NCBI GenBank assembly: GCA_023715185.1
Contig: JAMCAN010000001.1
Span: 1,488,001-1,552,000 of the forward strand
Source of the DNA: Planococcus sp. MER TA 32b
GTDB lineage: Bacteria; Bacillota; Bacilli; Bacillales_A; Planococcaceae
Length of the DNA stretch: 64,000 nucleotides
Reading direction: 5' to 3'
The first letter of the stretch is position 1, and each line of letters starts with the position of its first letter. Under the pieces are notes generated by a model that saw nothing but the letters and a program-made list of their open reading frames with translations, did not search any database and was not told where the DNA came from. The position numbers and the translations under genes were made by a program. Shown one piece after another: positions 42,713-51,265 of the stretch.

Positions 42713-43363
42713 TTATTTATTCCCGATATTCGGCTTCCGGAAACTTGCCGCGCTATGCGCAATGAAAAATTGTGCGCCGTAATAGGTGGACATGATCAGC
42801 AGGTGCGAAAACGCCACAGGAGAAACGAACATATTCCAAGCCAGTACGGAATCCGAAGCGACAAATAGCAGGCTTCCTATAATCAGCCAGCGGTTCCCGG
42901 TCATGAATGCGGACCAGGCCATCAGGATAATCGCGAAAATATAGAACAGGACCGGAACGATTAATGCGTCATCGCCTGCGGCCTGCAGCGCTCTCAGCAT
43001 CTGCGCACCCATCACCAGCCCGAAAATGCCGAGCGGCAGGATGGACAGCAGCCGGTAAAGACTGTATGTCCATTGGGTTAAAAAAGCGGCTATGTAAAAG
43101 AGGTGGCCGATCAAAAAGGCGGAAAGGCCTATGATGAACCAGTGAAGCGTCGCGTCGCCGATTGAACAAAAGAACAGCCCGGTGAGGATCAGCCAGTGGA
43201 TTTTTAACTTATTAAACGGCATTTGCTGCAGTGCATAAAAGATGATCAGCACCATCGGAATCAGCTTGAAAATCAACTTGAACCATAACGGTTCGTCCGG
43301 GATGAAGAAGATATAAAGTACACTTGCGGCTAAAATCAATACAGGCAATAATAATTTTTTCAT
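42713..43363 (-). CDS. YhhN/TMEM86-family membrane protein (lysoplasmalogenase-like)
   Basis: 216 residues with about eight hydrophobic segments. YhhN features are CSIGDATLHW (G-D in a helix), a GHLFYIAAF helix, and VASDSVLAWNMF (conserved D in the sixth helix). Animal TMEM86 hydrolyses lysoplasmalogen; bacterial function is inferred from the fold. It lies 37 bases upstream of the NAT gene on the same strand and may be co-transcribed with it. Confidence 0.88.
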   Translation of the reverse strand: MKKLLLPVLILAASVLYIFFIPDEPLWFKLIFKLIPMVLIIFYALQQMPFNKLKIHWLILTGLFFCSIGDATLHWFIIGLSAFLIGHLFYIAAFLTQWTYSLYRLLSILPLGIFGLVMGAQMLRALQAAGDDALIVPVLFYIFAIILMAWSAFMTGNRWLIIGSLLFVASDSVLAWNMFVSPVAFSHLLIMSTYYGAQFFIAHSAASFRKPNIGNK

Positions 43364-43454
43364 AAACAGGCTCCCATCGTTTCTTCTATAGTAATTACTA
43401 TTCCATTTACTAATGGGAAATTCCTTTAAAACAGATGGAGGTGGGAAATCTTAT

Positions 43455-43565
43455 ATGAATTCATGGTACGGCAGTCTTAGAGGCAAGAAACCATTGGATG
43501 AATTCACATCTGTCCAGTGGATTTCTGTTGATGAAGAAAGAAGAGGGTATCTTTTCGATAAATAA
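43455..43565 (+). CDS. Short protein of 36 residues
   Basis: ATG at 43455 after GGAGGTGG at nine-base spacing; the frame ends at TAA 43563-43565, immediately before a strong terminator hairpin. The product is MNSWYGSLRGKKPLDE followed by FTSVQWISVDEERRGYLFDK: 36 residues, soluble, charged. No family recognised. A good ribosome site plus an adjoining terminator argue for a real small gene between two minus-strand genes. Confidence 0.6.
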   Translation: MNSWYGSLRGKKPLDEFTSVQWISVDEERRGYLFDK

Positions 43566-43603
43566 ACGATCCCCGTCCATAAGAATGACGGGGATCGTTT
43601 TTG
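43563..43603. terminator. Bidirectional terminator
   Basis: AAACGATCCCCGTC pairs with GACGGGGATCGTTT, T runs on both sides. It serves the 36-residue gene and the leftward K+ channel gene. Confidence 0.88.
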
Positions 43604-43607
43604 GGTA

Positions 43608-44600
43608 TTAATCCGGCCAATTCCGGCCATTATCGCGAAGGCTTCCAAGAAGCGCTTTGCGGCGTTCGGATAAATCTTCCAGTGAACTGAGAAACTGGTC
43701 TGTCGAAACCACCGGCAGCCCATTATCCCGCATGGTATCCAGATCCGGAACCGGGGGAGCCAGCTCGGCCGGGCTGATATATCCGCTCCGAAGTGTTGTT
43801 ATAAAGCTGTCGACCGTAGAACGGGCTTCGTGCACAAGCAGCTTGTTCGGACCGCAGCCGTCTTTTATGCCGAATTTATAGACGGTCAGCGTCTCGTCCA
43901 AAGTAGCTACTGCCACCGTCAATTCTTCGTCCCTTTTACTTGAATGGTAATAATGGAGGATCGGGTAAGCATTATGCTGAGACGTCAGCGTGCTCAATTG
44001 GGACGAGAAAGAATTGAGCAAAAGATCGATATCATTGAAATTTTCTCCGTTCCAGGAATTCATGACTATTTCCGATACGTTATCGCCTATGCCTCGTATG
44101 CTTTCTGCAAAAGCACGTTTTTGCGTAACTGCGTCAAGAACGGAAAGGATATAAGTGACGCCGAGTGTTATGAAGACCAGACCGCTAGCCGCTGTAAGGA
44201 TGGCAAGAATCTGCCATAATCCTTCTTTCATGATGTAATCACCGACGCCTAAAGTGAAGAGCAGGTAGCCGGTCACATACCAGCGTTCGGTCCAGCTGAT
44301 CGGATTATTGTCATTCGTATCGATGAATGAGGACGGATCCGCGGCAAATACCAATGTCCACCCGGTCCAGAACATCAGGATCCAGGTCACAAGCGTCGCA
44401 ATAAGAATGATGGGGCCGGCTAAGCTTATGAGAGAGGACTTGCCTCCACTGAGCCACCGAAGGAAAACCCAAAATAGCAGCGACACTCTTTTGGTGACCG
44501 GACCCGCCCCTCCGTCCGGCCATAAAGTCGTCCAGGCGAAATCGATGATCGTGGCGATCAACAGTATGATTCCTAATATAGCGTAGATTTCACTCATCAT
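43608..44600 (-). CDS. Potassium channel-like membrane protein with large cytosolic domain
   Basis: 330 residues. The N-terminal ~155 hold about four membrane segments including a pore loop with TLGVGDY (about residue 117), which fits T-x-G-x-G-D of K+ channel filters. The C-terminal ~170 residues are soluble and helical, without an RCK/TrkA motif. It resembles Ion_trans_2 channels. AAGGAGG lies three bases before ATG 44600 and six before ATG 44597. It is divergent from the SGNH hydrolase gene. Confidence 0.75.
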   Translation of the reverse strand: MMSEIYAILGIILLIATIIDFAWTTLWPDGGAGPVTKRVSLLFWVFLRWLSGGKSSLISLAGPIILIATLVTWILMFWTGWTLVFAADPSSFIDTNDNNPISWTERWYVTGYLLFTLGVGDYIMKEGLWQILAILTAASGLVFITLGVTYILSVLDAVTQKRAFAESIRGIGDNVSEIVMNSWNGENFNDIDLLLNSFSSQLSTLTSQHNAYPILHYYHSSKRDEELTVAVATLDETLTVYKFGIKDGCGPNKLLVHEARSTVDSFITTLRSGYISPAELAPPVPDLDTMRDNGLPVVSTDQFLSSLEDLSERRKALLGSLRDNGRNWPD

Positions 44601-44697
44601 TTGCCTCCTTACTGGGATATTCTTTTTATTCCATATTAAAAGGATAAGTGAATTTATCCGGCATGTATATTCATATGGTTTTTATAAGTCTTCCAAA

Positions 44698-44726
44698 TTG
44701 ATAAAATATTATTATAATGATATAAT
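44698..44726 (+). promoter_or_regulatory. Sigma-A promoter of the SGNH hydrolase gene
   Basis: TTGATA (44698-44703), 17-base spacer, TATAAT (44721-44726). Confidence 0.85.
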
Positions 44727-44761
44727 TGTGGTATTAATTGCAGGGAAGGGACGTGCTTTGA

Positions 44762-45463
44762 TTGGAAAATAAAATACTATCAGGCGCCCTTTTAAAAAAG
44801 ACGCCTTTAAGCAAAATAAAAAAACATAAAAAAGAGTATGCGATAAAAACGATAGCTATAATCGGAGATTCCGTCGCTTATGGCTACGGGACAAAAGAAG
44901 GCATCGCGAAATACCTGAAAGAAAGCTTTCCGGGAAGCCGTGTTATCAACCTCGGCATCAACGGACTGACAAGCAATGGACTTGTTGCCAGATTGACTTC
45001 GGGATTCTGGGACCAGCACCTTTCCGCCGCGGATCTGGTGCTTATCAATATCGGCGGCAATGATTTGCTGCAGGGCTTCCGGAAACATGGGACGGCTGGG
45101 CTGGTCCGCAATTTTAAAGCGATCCGCATCAACTACCGAAAAAATCTTCTTGAGATATACGGCAAGCTGCGCGAGTTGAATCCTGAAGTGCTGCTGGTTC
45201 AGAACGATCTTTATAATTCCATGAAAAAAGAACATCAGTATATGGGTTTGACTAAACTGCTGTACCGCCGGTGGAACCGGTCAATCGGGGAGCGGGGCGT
45301 CATCATTTCGAAGACCGATAAGATGGGCAAAAATCCAGGCATCTGGCTGGACGGGATCCATCCGAACGATGAAGGCTATAAAATGATGCATGAATTATTG
45401 ATCGATACGCTGCGGGCGACCGGCATAGTGCTGCCTCACCATTCCAACGGAAATAAAATGTAA
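44762..45463 (+). CDS. SGNH/GDSL-type hydrolase
   Basis: 233 residues. Block I AIIGDSVAYGYG (catalytic Ser, about residue 37), Gly in INLGINGLTS (block II), block III INIGGNDLL, and block V DGIHPNDEGY with the catalytic Asp and His. No signal peptide is evident; the first 28 residues are basic. Likely an esterase/lipase or acyl-transfer enzyme. The start is TTG 44762 after GGGAAGGG, with a strong sigma-A promoter upstream. Confidence 0.88.
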   Translation: MENKILSGALLKKTPLSKIKKHKKEYAIKTIAIIGDSVAYGYGTKEGIAKYLKESFPGSRVINLGINGLTSNGLVARLTSGFWDQHLSAADLVLINIGGNDLLQGFRKHGTAGLVRNFKAIRINYRKNLLEIYGKLRELNPEVLLVQNDLYNSMKKEHQYMGLTKLLYRRWNRSIGERGVIISKTDKMGKNPGIWLDGIHPNDEGYKMMHELLIDTLRATGIVLPHHSNGNKM

Positions 45464-45468
45464 ATTCT

Positions 45469-45493
45469 GAAGCGCATAGCCGCTTCTTTTTTT
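45469..45493 (+). terminator. Terminator after the SGNH hydrolase gene
   Basis: GAAGCG / CGCTTC stem with loop CATAGC, followed by seven T. Confidence 0.85.
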
Positions 45494-45587
45494 ATGCCAT
45501 TGAATTTTCGGTTATGAGCGGCGGATTTAGGGTATTGGAATTTATACAGCATTTTTGCTGCAGTATCCAAAGCAGGAGGCGGATTGC

Positions 45588-46118
45588 ATGAACCGTGGAG
45601 TAATCACATCTTTATCAGCGATTGGCATCGCACAGGCATTGAAAATCGTAACCAACAAAAAACTGACGGGTGAATGGCATTTGAAGCACGCGTTTACTAC
45701 TGGAGGCATGCCAAGTTCCCACTCAGCAGGCGTTTCAGCTCTGGCTACATATGTGGCGGCCAATAAAGGGACTCGCCACACTGAAACGGCATTGGCGATA
45801 GTCTTCGGCACCATAGTGATGTACGACGCACAGGGAATCAGAAGGCATACAGGTGAAATCGCGCAATTAGTCAATGACCTTGAAGACAGCCTGATATCGC
45901 TGAAAGGCGAGTTTCCAAGCCTTGAACTGATCAAAAGGGAAGAAGAACTGAAAGAGTTATTGGGGCATCAGCCGATAGAAGTTTTTGCAGGCGCAATGTT
46001 CGGTGTAGTCCTGGGGCTGATATCCGCTAAATTAGAAAACGATGCAATTGACCGGAAAAGAGCTAAACGTCTCCGGGTTCCAGCGGGAATAGACAATTAT
46101 CGGTATAACAATAAATGA
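45588..46118 (+). CDS. DUF212 / divergent PAP2-family membrane protein (YuiD-like)
   Basis: 176 residues. GGMPSSHSAGVSALATYVA (about residues 39-57) holds the P-S-S-H motif shared with PAP2 phosphatases, followed by VMYDAQGIRRHTGEIAQ. Two or three hydrophobic segments. It may act on a lipid phosphate; function unproven. AGGAGGC precedes the ATG at 45588. Confidence 0.9.
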   Translation: MNRGVITSLSAIGIAQALKIVTNKKLTGEWHLKHAFTTGGMPSSHSAGVSALATYVAANKGTRHTETALAIVFGTIVMYDAQGIRRHTGEIAQLVNDLEDSLISLKGEFPSLELIKREEELKELLGHQPIEVFAGAMFGVVLGLISAKLENDAIDRKRAKRLRVPAGIDNYRYNNK

Positions 46119-46126
46119 TAGTAAAC

Positions 46127-46162
46127 GCTCCTTCCATTATTATCGATGGAAGGGGCTTTTCT
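46127..46162 (+). terminator. Terminator after the DUF212 gene
   Basis: CTCCTTCCAT pairs with ATGGAAGGGG around TATTATCG, followed by CTTTTCTTT. Confidence 0.8.
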
Positions 46163-46178
46163 TTAAATCGATTTACTG

Positions 46179-46200
46179 TTAATGTATACGTATACATTAA
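46179..46200. promoter_or_regulatory. 22-base palindrome upstream of the LacI regulator
   Basis: TTAATGTATAC directly followed by GTATACATTAA, perfect two-fold symmetry around ...ACGT..., 30 bases before the start codon. The central CG flanked by A/T arms fits LacI-family operators. Probably an autoregulatory site. Confidence 0.75.
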
Positions 46201-46230
46201 TCAGAAGTAATTAAGAAAGGGGTGGCTTCC

Positions 46231-47211
46231 GTGGTTTCGTCCGTTGATGTAGCGAAGCTGGCAGGGGTGTCGCAGGCTACTGTCTCGCGGGTTTTGAACA
46301 ACCCTGAAAAAGTGAATGCGCCGACACTGGAAAAAGTGAAAGCGGCCATACAGCAGTTGAATTACCGCCCGAATGCTGCGGCCCGCTCCTTGATTAGCAG
46401 GAAGAGCGGGATTATTGCCTTGTTTTGCGGGCAGCTGGATGAGCCGGATAATGCTGAGTTCGCCAATAAGGCAGTAATGAACGCGCAACAAAAAGGGTAT
46501 ACAGTTGAAATTCACATCCAAAATCCGGACAAGCCGGAGTCTGTCTTCGACGCAATACTGGATACGCAGGCGGAAGGGATAATGATGGGTCCGCTGATCA
46601 TCAAGGGAACTGCTGTTGAATACTTGAAAACATCGGGCATCCCTTATATTTTTTGTGGTTCAGGCGGCGGCCAGGAAGGAATTACGGTAGGGATGGACAA
46701 CCATGCCGCAGGCAAACTTGCCGCGGAATATATAAGCTCTTTAGAGCCTGAAACCGTGGGCTGGCTCGGAGGCGACCCGTCAGATCTGCGCCTGCAGGAA
46801 CGCTATCAGGGTTTTGTTGAGGCAATGAAGGAAAGCGGGGTGAGGATTGTCAAAGTGACAGGCGATCTGGAAGACATCGAGTTGCCTTTTACAGCTATGA
46901 TGGCTCAAAAGCAGCGTCCGGATGTTATTGTTGCGGCAACCGATTCTTTCGGGATCTTTGCTTTGGATTTTCTGTACGATTATGGATATGCGGTCCCGGA
47001 AGATGTCGCGGTCCTTGGGATCGGCAATTCCAGACAGTCCGCCATGAATTATTTGAGTTTAAGCAGCATCGGGCTGCCGGACGATATGGATATGGTCGCG
47101 GAAGCTTTCGACCGGCTGTCGGCGATGATCGAAAACAATGGACAGGGAAGCCGGGGCTCCGCCGATGTGAATCCGGTAGTTTACGAAAGAAGGACGACCA
47201 AAACATATTAA
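46231..47211 (+). CDS. LacI-family transcriptional regulator
   Basis: 326 residues. HTH VDVAKLAGVSQATVSRVLN (about residues 5-23) with the hinge helix YRPNAAARSL; the C-terminal periplasmic-binding-like domain has the usual GVDNHAAG-type region (here GMDNHAAGKLAAEYI). The effector is unknown. GTG 46231 is preferred, with AAAGGGGTGG upstream; GTG 46222 overlaps that site. Palindromes precede (46179) and follow (47222) the gene, so it may control itself and the MBL-hydrolase gene. Confidence 0.9.
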   Translation: MVSSVDVAKLAGVSQATVSRVLNNPEKVNAPTLEKVKAAIQQLNYRPNAAARSLISRKSGIIALFCGQLDEPDNAEFANKAVMNAQQKGYTVEIHIQNPDKPESVFDAILDTQAEGIMMGPLIIKGTAVEYLKTSGIPYIFCGSGGGQEGITVGMDNHAAGKLAAEYISSLEPETVGWLGGDPSDLRLQERYQGFVEAMKESGVRIVKVTGDLEDIELPFTAMMAQKQRPDVIVAATDSFGIFALDFLYDYGYAVPEDVAVLGIGNSRQSAMNYLSLSSIGLPDDMDMVAEAFDRLSAMIENNGQGSRGSADVNPVVYERRTTKTY

Positions 47212-47221
47212 ATCCACTGAG

Positions 47222-47235
47222 TGAATACGTATTCA
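47222..47235. promoter_or_regulatory. Second palindrome, upstream of the MBL gene
   Basis: TGAATAC-GTATTCA is a perfect 14-base palindrome that shares the ATACGTAT core with the site at 46179-46200. An extended -10 box TG-T-TATAAT lies at 47277-47285. Confidence 0.65.
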
Positions 47236-47312
47236 TACGAGGGATTTATTTCGTCTGGGTTTATTGACAGAATATTTGTTATAATTTTCATTAATCAGAA
47301 GGAGGTATGTTT

Positions 47313-48263
47313 ATGGATAAAAAAGATCCAGTCGCTTTGACGGACCGGATTTCGCTTATTGACGGTTTTGATATGGGCATAGCTGAAAGAACCGGTACAT
47401 ATGTTATTAATGAGGAAAATTTGACGATCATAGAAACCGGGCCAAGCCCATCGGTTGCCTATATAAAAGAGGGGCTGGAAAAATTAGGGCACCAATTAAC
47501 TGATGTAAAGTATATTATCGTCACACATATCCATCTGGATCATGCGGGTGGAGCGGGTCTGCTGCTGCAGGATTGCCCAAACGCAAAACTTGTCGTCCAT
47601 CCAAAAGGTGCCAGGCATCTGGCTGATCCGACCAGATTGGTGGCAGGGGCGAAAATGGTTTACGGTGATCGTTTTGACAAGCTTTTCGCTCCGGTTCTGC
47701 CTGTTCCCGAAGAAAGGATCCTGGTTAAGGGAGAAGGGGATATCCTGGAAATCGGTCAGCAATGCATCCTTGAATTTTGGGATTCACCCGGACATGCCAA
47801 TCATCATTTCGCGATCATAGATCCCGGCAGCAATGCTGTTTTTACGGGGGACACTGCGGGTATCCATTATGAGCAACTGGCCAAGGAAGGCATTAATTTC
47901 CATCTTCCTTCGACTTCTCCGAATCAATTCAATCCGGACCTTATGCGGACTTCTATACTTAGAATGAAAAATGAAGGTTTTTCCCGCGCATTTTATGGCC
48001 ATTACGGAATGACCGATAAGCCTGGTGAAGCCTTTGGCCAGACGTTGGAATGGCTTGAAATTTTCACGAATGAGGCAGAGTCGGCTTTACAGGCGGGAGA
48101 AAATCATTTCGAGCTGGCCGCCAGGTTGAAAAAGCATATCCATCGGCATTTGAGGAGTTTGGGAATAGAAGACAATCATGAAGTATATATGCTGATTGAA
48201 CTCGATTTGATGGTCGGAGCCATGGGGCTGCTGGATTATCTAGACAAGAAAAAAGACAAATGA
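47313..48263 (+). CDS. MBL-fold metallo-hydrolase
   Basis: 316 residues. Metallo-beta-lactamase fold with THIHLDHAGG (H-x-H-x-D-H, about residues 70-79), a further His in DSPGHANHHFAI and Asp in FTGDTAGIHYEQL. The second half is helical. These enzymes hydrolyse thioesters or related bonds; the substrate is unknown. AAGGAGG precedes the start; ATG 47313 has better spacing than ATG 47307. It may be under the LacI-type regulator upstream. Confidence 0.88.
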   Translation: MDKKDPVALTDRISLIDGFDMGIAERTGTYVINEENLTIIETGPSPSVAYIKEGLEKLGHQLTDVKYIIVTHIHLDHAGGAGLLLQDCPNAKLVVHPKGARHLADPTRLVAGAKMVYGDRFDKLFAPVLPVPEERILVKGEGDILEIGQQCILEFWDSPGHANHHFAIIDPGSNAVFTGDTAGIHYEQLAKEGINFHLPSTSPNQFNPDLMRTSILRMKNEGFSRAFYGHYGMTDKPGEAFGQTLEWLEIFTNEAESALQAGENHFELAARLKKHIHRHLRSLGIEDNHEVYMLIELDLMVGAMGLLDYLDKKKDK

Positions 48264-48307
48264 AAACCTGGCGGGAAAGGGGCAGACTCTTACCCGCCAG
48301 GTTTTTC
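48264..48307. terminator. Bidirectional terminator after the MBL gene
   Basis: AAACCTGGCGGG pairs with CCCGCCAGGTTT around a 19-base loop, T runs on both sides. Confidence 0.85.
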
Positions 48308-48312
48308 TTGTC

Positions 48313-48723
48313 TTAAGTTTTTTGAGGTTTTAGGACAAACAGGAAGAAGCCTATGTCCTTATCGAAGTTCCAATCCACAAATGTTTCATCTATGGTCCGG
48401 ACTCCCGTTGAGGAAATATTAACTTCCCCGATAACCTTTTTTTCAAGCGGTCTTTTGGCAAGTTTCAATTCTTCTGTATAGCCGTTTGCAATCAGCTCTT
48501 TTTCAATGGGCACAAGAATCTGTTCCCGGACGACCAGTATGGTGCGTTCACTTAACCAGTAGATCCTGGTTTCTTCAGGAATTTTTTCTGCTTTTTGACT
48601 GGCTGTGTCAATCGCTTTATAAAATTCCTCCTCTTCGACATCTTTGGGCCAATAGTCTAGGTCCTGGTCGTGTTTCTCGTTAAGCACGGCAAATATCATG
48701 CCGGTTTCATTTTCCAGGTTCAA
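48313..48723 (-). CDS. Second half of a DUF2294-like protein (separate frame)
   Basis: 136 residues from a TTG start that overlaps the stop of the preceding gene (TTGA). No ribosome binding site is visible. The start, NLENETGMIFAVL, is what would follow the end of the upstream product in an unbroken DUF2294 domain; later TGVRTIDETFVDWNFDKDIG and FFLFVL repeat that pattern. This suggests it is the C-terminal half of a two-domain protein separated by a frameshift, or a coupled second cistron. Confidence 0.6.
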   Translation of the reverse strand: MNLENETGMIFAVLNEKHDQDLDYWPKDVEEEEFYKAIDTASQKAEKIPEETRIYWLSERTILVVREQILVPIEKELIANGYTEELKLAKRPLEKKVIGEVNISSTGVRTIDETFVDWNFDKDIGFFLFVLKPQKT

Positions 48724-49010
48724 TCGGCATAAACAGTATCAATATCCAGCCCGGTCAGTTTATTCAAATTCAATCTAATGTCGGTAGCCAGATCATCCAT
48801 CAATAAATCACGAGTCTCGACTATCCGCTTATTTTCATCTTTATCCAACAGGATCCTTTCCAATGGTGCGATGAATCCCCGGAAATGAACAGCCAGGAAT
48901 GGACGCGTCAATGTGACATAAACGGAAGTGGGACCTTTACCGAAATTCTGCCTTAACAAGGTGGCAAAAAAGCCTGATATTTCACTTTCCAAACTTTTTT
49001 CATTTTTCAT
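48720..49010 (-). CDS. First half of a DUF2294-like protein
   Basis: 96 residues. After MKNEKSLESEISGFFATLLR the DUF2294 signature appears as FGKGPTSVYVTLTRPFLAVH (about residues 22-41), ending TGLDIDTVYAD at a TGA. Function unknown. AGAAGGAG precedes the ATG at 49010. Restoring one base at the join (48720-48723) fuses the frame with the next one and completes the domain, so the pair probably descends from a single gene of about 230 codons. Confidence 0.65.
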   Translation of the reverse strand: MKNEKSLESEISGFFATLLRQNFGKGPTSVYVTLTRPFLAVHFRGFIAPLERILLDKDENKRIVETRDLLMDDLATDIRLNLNKLTGLDIDTVYAD

Positions 49011-49336
49011 GGAATCGACTCCTTCTGTATAAAGCGCCTTCTTCAATTTATATGAATCCATTTCCCTGCGGCTGCTGAACTGAAACTTCCGCTTTCTGCG
49101 GCATAAATGAATCGGGAACTTAATGAAGAGTGATGCGTCACTTTTAAAGAACTGAAAAAGAAGGTTTTGAATGTTAACTATTTTCACTTCTGAGTAAAAT
49201 ATTGATTAAAATAAAAGCTTATATAATTTTTTTGCAAATTTTATCAACTAGTTGTTCTTTTTTGTTTTCTGCTGTGATTTAATGAAAAAAGAAAGAACAA
49301 TGAATTGTGAAAATCAAATAAGAGAAGAGGCAGCAT

Positions 49337-51211
49337 ATGTGCGGATTTACAGGATTCATCGGTGATACAGAAAATGCCGGATCCATACTGACTAAAATGA
49401 TGGACCGGATCGTACATAGAGGACCGGATTCAGCTGGTGAATTCATGGAAGGCGAAGCAGCTTTGGGTTTCCGCAGGCTGAGCATCATCGATCTCGAAAG
49501 CGGCAGCCAGCCTTTCCATAATGAGGACAATTCCCTCGTATCCATGGTCAACGGCGAAATCTATAATTTCCAGGAACTGCGTGAAGAGTTGATCGGAAAA
49601 GGGCATCACTTCACAACCCGTTCGGATTGTGAAGTGATCATCCACGGCTACGAGGAATTCGGCACTTCGATTTTCAGTCGGCTTCGCGGCATGTTCGCCT
49701 GTGCCATCTGGGATCGCAAGGAAAAGAAATTGATTGTTGCAAGAGACATGTTCGGCATCAAACCTCTGTATTACGCAAACATGGACGGCGTTTTGCTGTT
49801 CGGTTCTGAAATCAAAAGTTTTCTTCCGCATCCGGCTTTTAAAAAAGAAGTGAACCGGGACGCGTTGAAACCTTATTTGACTTTCCAGTATTCCGTGATG
49901 GATGAGACATTCTTCAAAGGTGTCTTCAAACTTCCTGCTGCCCATTTCTTGGTCTATAAAGAAGACCATATGTCACTTGAACGTTATTGGGAACCTTCTT
50001 TTGATGTAAACGAAAAACCGCTGGAAGAAACAGTGGAGGAAATTGATAATGTAATTCGCGAGTCCATCCAAGCGCACCGGATCAGTGATGTGAAAGTCGG
50101 CTCTTTTCTTTCCAGTGGTGTGGATTCCAGTTATGTCGCTTCTGTCCTTAAACCCGATAAAACATTTACAGTCGGTTTCAGCGATAAAAACTTTTCCGAA
50201 ATCGACAATGCGCAGATTTTGTCTGATGAGCTGGGCATCCAGAATGTCAATGAAGTATTGAATTCCGAAGAATGCTTCACCGAACTTGAGCGAATCCAGT
50301 ATCTCATGGATGAACCGCATTCGAACCCATCGATCGTTCCTTTATATTTCCTGGCTCAATTAGCGAAGAAAGATGTAACTGTCGTCTTATCGGGTGAAGG
50401 GGCAGATGAATTGTTCGGTGGCTACGATGATTACACTATACGTCCGAATCTGAAGAAATACAGAAAACTGCCTGCCGGTCTGCGCGCGGCAGTCGGAAGA
50501 ACCGCTGCAAAACTGCCTGAGATGCGCGGCAAGCAATTTCTGGTCCATGGGGGTCTACCTGTTGAAAAATGGTTTATCGGCCAGGCTAATGTATTCCCGG
50601 AACACGAAGCGGCTCGTATGCTTAAACCTGATTACCGGACGGGTCCGTCAGTAGCGGAAATTGTTCAGCCAGTTTACGACCGTGTCAAAGGCAAAGACGA
50701 TCTGACGAAAATGCAATATCTCGATTTGAACCTGTGGCTCGTCGGGGATATTCTGTTGAAAGCAGACAAGATGAGTATGGGCCATTCCCTTGAATTGCGC
50801 GTGCCTTTCCTGGATAAGCGAGTGATGGCGACAGCAGCCCGGTTGCCGGCCCATTACCGTATCGGGGCAAATGACACCAAATACGCGATGCGCCTGGCAG
50901 CTCGCCGGGCGCTTCCGGAAGTTTCAGCCAACCGCAAAAAAATGGGCTTCCCTGTACCGATCCGCAATTGGATGCGTGAAGATAAATTTTACCAGCAGAT
51001 AAAATCATATTTCACTTCAGACGAAGCTGCTGAATTCTTCAATCAGAACGAATTGCTGGCACTGCTGGAAGAGCATTACACGAATAAAGCCAATAACGCC
51101 CGTAAAATCTGGACCATTTTCATGTTCCTGGTGTGGCATAGACGCTACTTCGTCGTGGAGCAGCCGAATGCAGTCCAAGTCCAAATGGATGAAGAAGCGG
51201 CATTGGTATAA
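49337..51211 (+). CDS. Asparagine synthetase (glutamine-hydrolysing)
   Basis: 624 residues. Class II glutaminase domain with the nucleophile Cys2 (MCGFTGFIGD) and VNGEIYNFQELRE; synthetase domain with the PPi-loop LSSGVDSSYVAS (about residue 258) and GEGADELFGGY. It makes asparagine from aspartate, glutamine and ATP. Length lies between AsnO and AsnB of B. subtilis, so the exact orthologue is left open. AGAGGC precedes the ATG. Monocistronic, ending in a bidirectional hairpin. Confidence 0.95.
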   Translation: MCGFTGFIGDTENAGSILTKMMDRIVHRGPDSAGEFMEGEAALGFRRLSIIDLESGSQPFHNEDNSLVSMVNGEIYNFQELREELIGKGHHFTTRSDCEVIIHGYEEFGTSIFSRLRGMFACAIWDRKEKKLIVARDMFGIKPLYYANMDGVLLFGSEIKSFLPHPAFKKEVNRDALKPYLTFQYSVMDETFFKGVFKLPAAHFLVYKEDHMSLERYWEPSFDVNEKPLEETVEEIDNVIRESIQAHRISDVKVGSFLSSGVDSSYVASVLKPDKTFTVGFSDKNFSEIDNAQILSDELGIQNVNEVLNSEECFTELERIQYLMDEPHSNPSIVPLYFLAQLAKKDVTVVLSGEGADELFGGYDDYTIRPNLKKYRKLPAGLRAAVGRTAAKLPEMRGKQFLVHGGLPVEKWFIGQANVFPEHEAARMLKPDYRTGPSVAEIVQPVYDRVKGKDDLTKMQYLDLNLWLVGDILLKADKMSMGHSLELRVPFLDKRVMATAARLPAHYRIGANDTKYAMRLAARRALPEVSANRKKMGFPVPIRNWMREDKFYQQIKSYFTSDEAAEFFNQNELLALLEEHYTNKANNARKIWTIFMFLVWHRRYFVVEQPNAVQVQMDEEAALV

Positions 51212-51224
51212 AAACAAACAAAAC

Positions 51225-51265
51225 AGCAGCTTATCAGAAAGTCATTTTGATGAGCTGCTGTTTTA
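51225..51265. terminator. Bidirectional terminator
   Basis: AACAGCAGCT pairs with AGCTGCTGTT around a 21-base loop, followed by TTATT and, on the other strand, TTTGTTTG. It lies between the asparagine synthetase and the convergent dehydratase. Confidence 0.8.

Noticed and set aside
47264-47285. TTGACA / TATAAT pair before the MBL gene as a classical promoter
   Set aside because: The spacer is only ten bases; an extended -10 box without a -35 is more likely.
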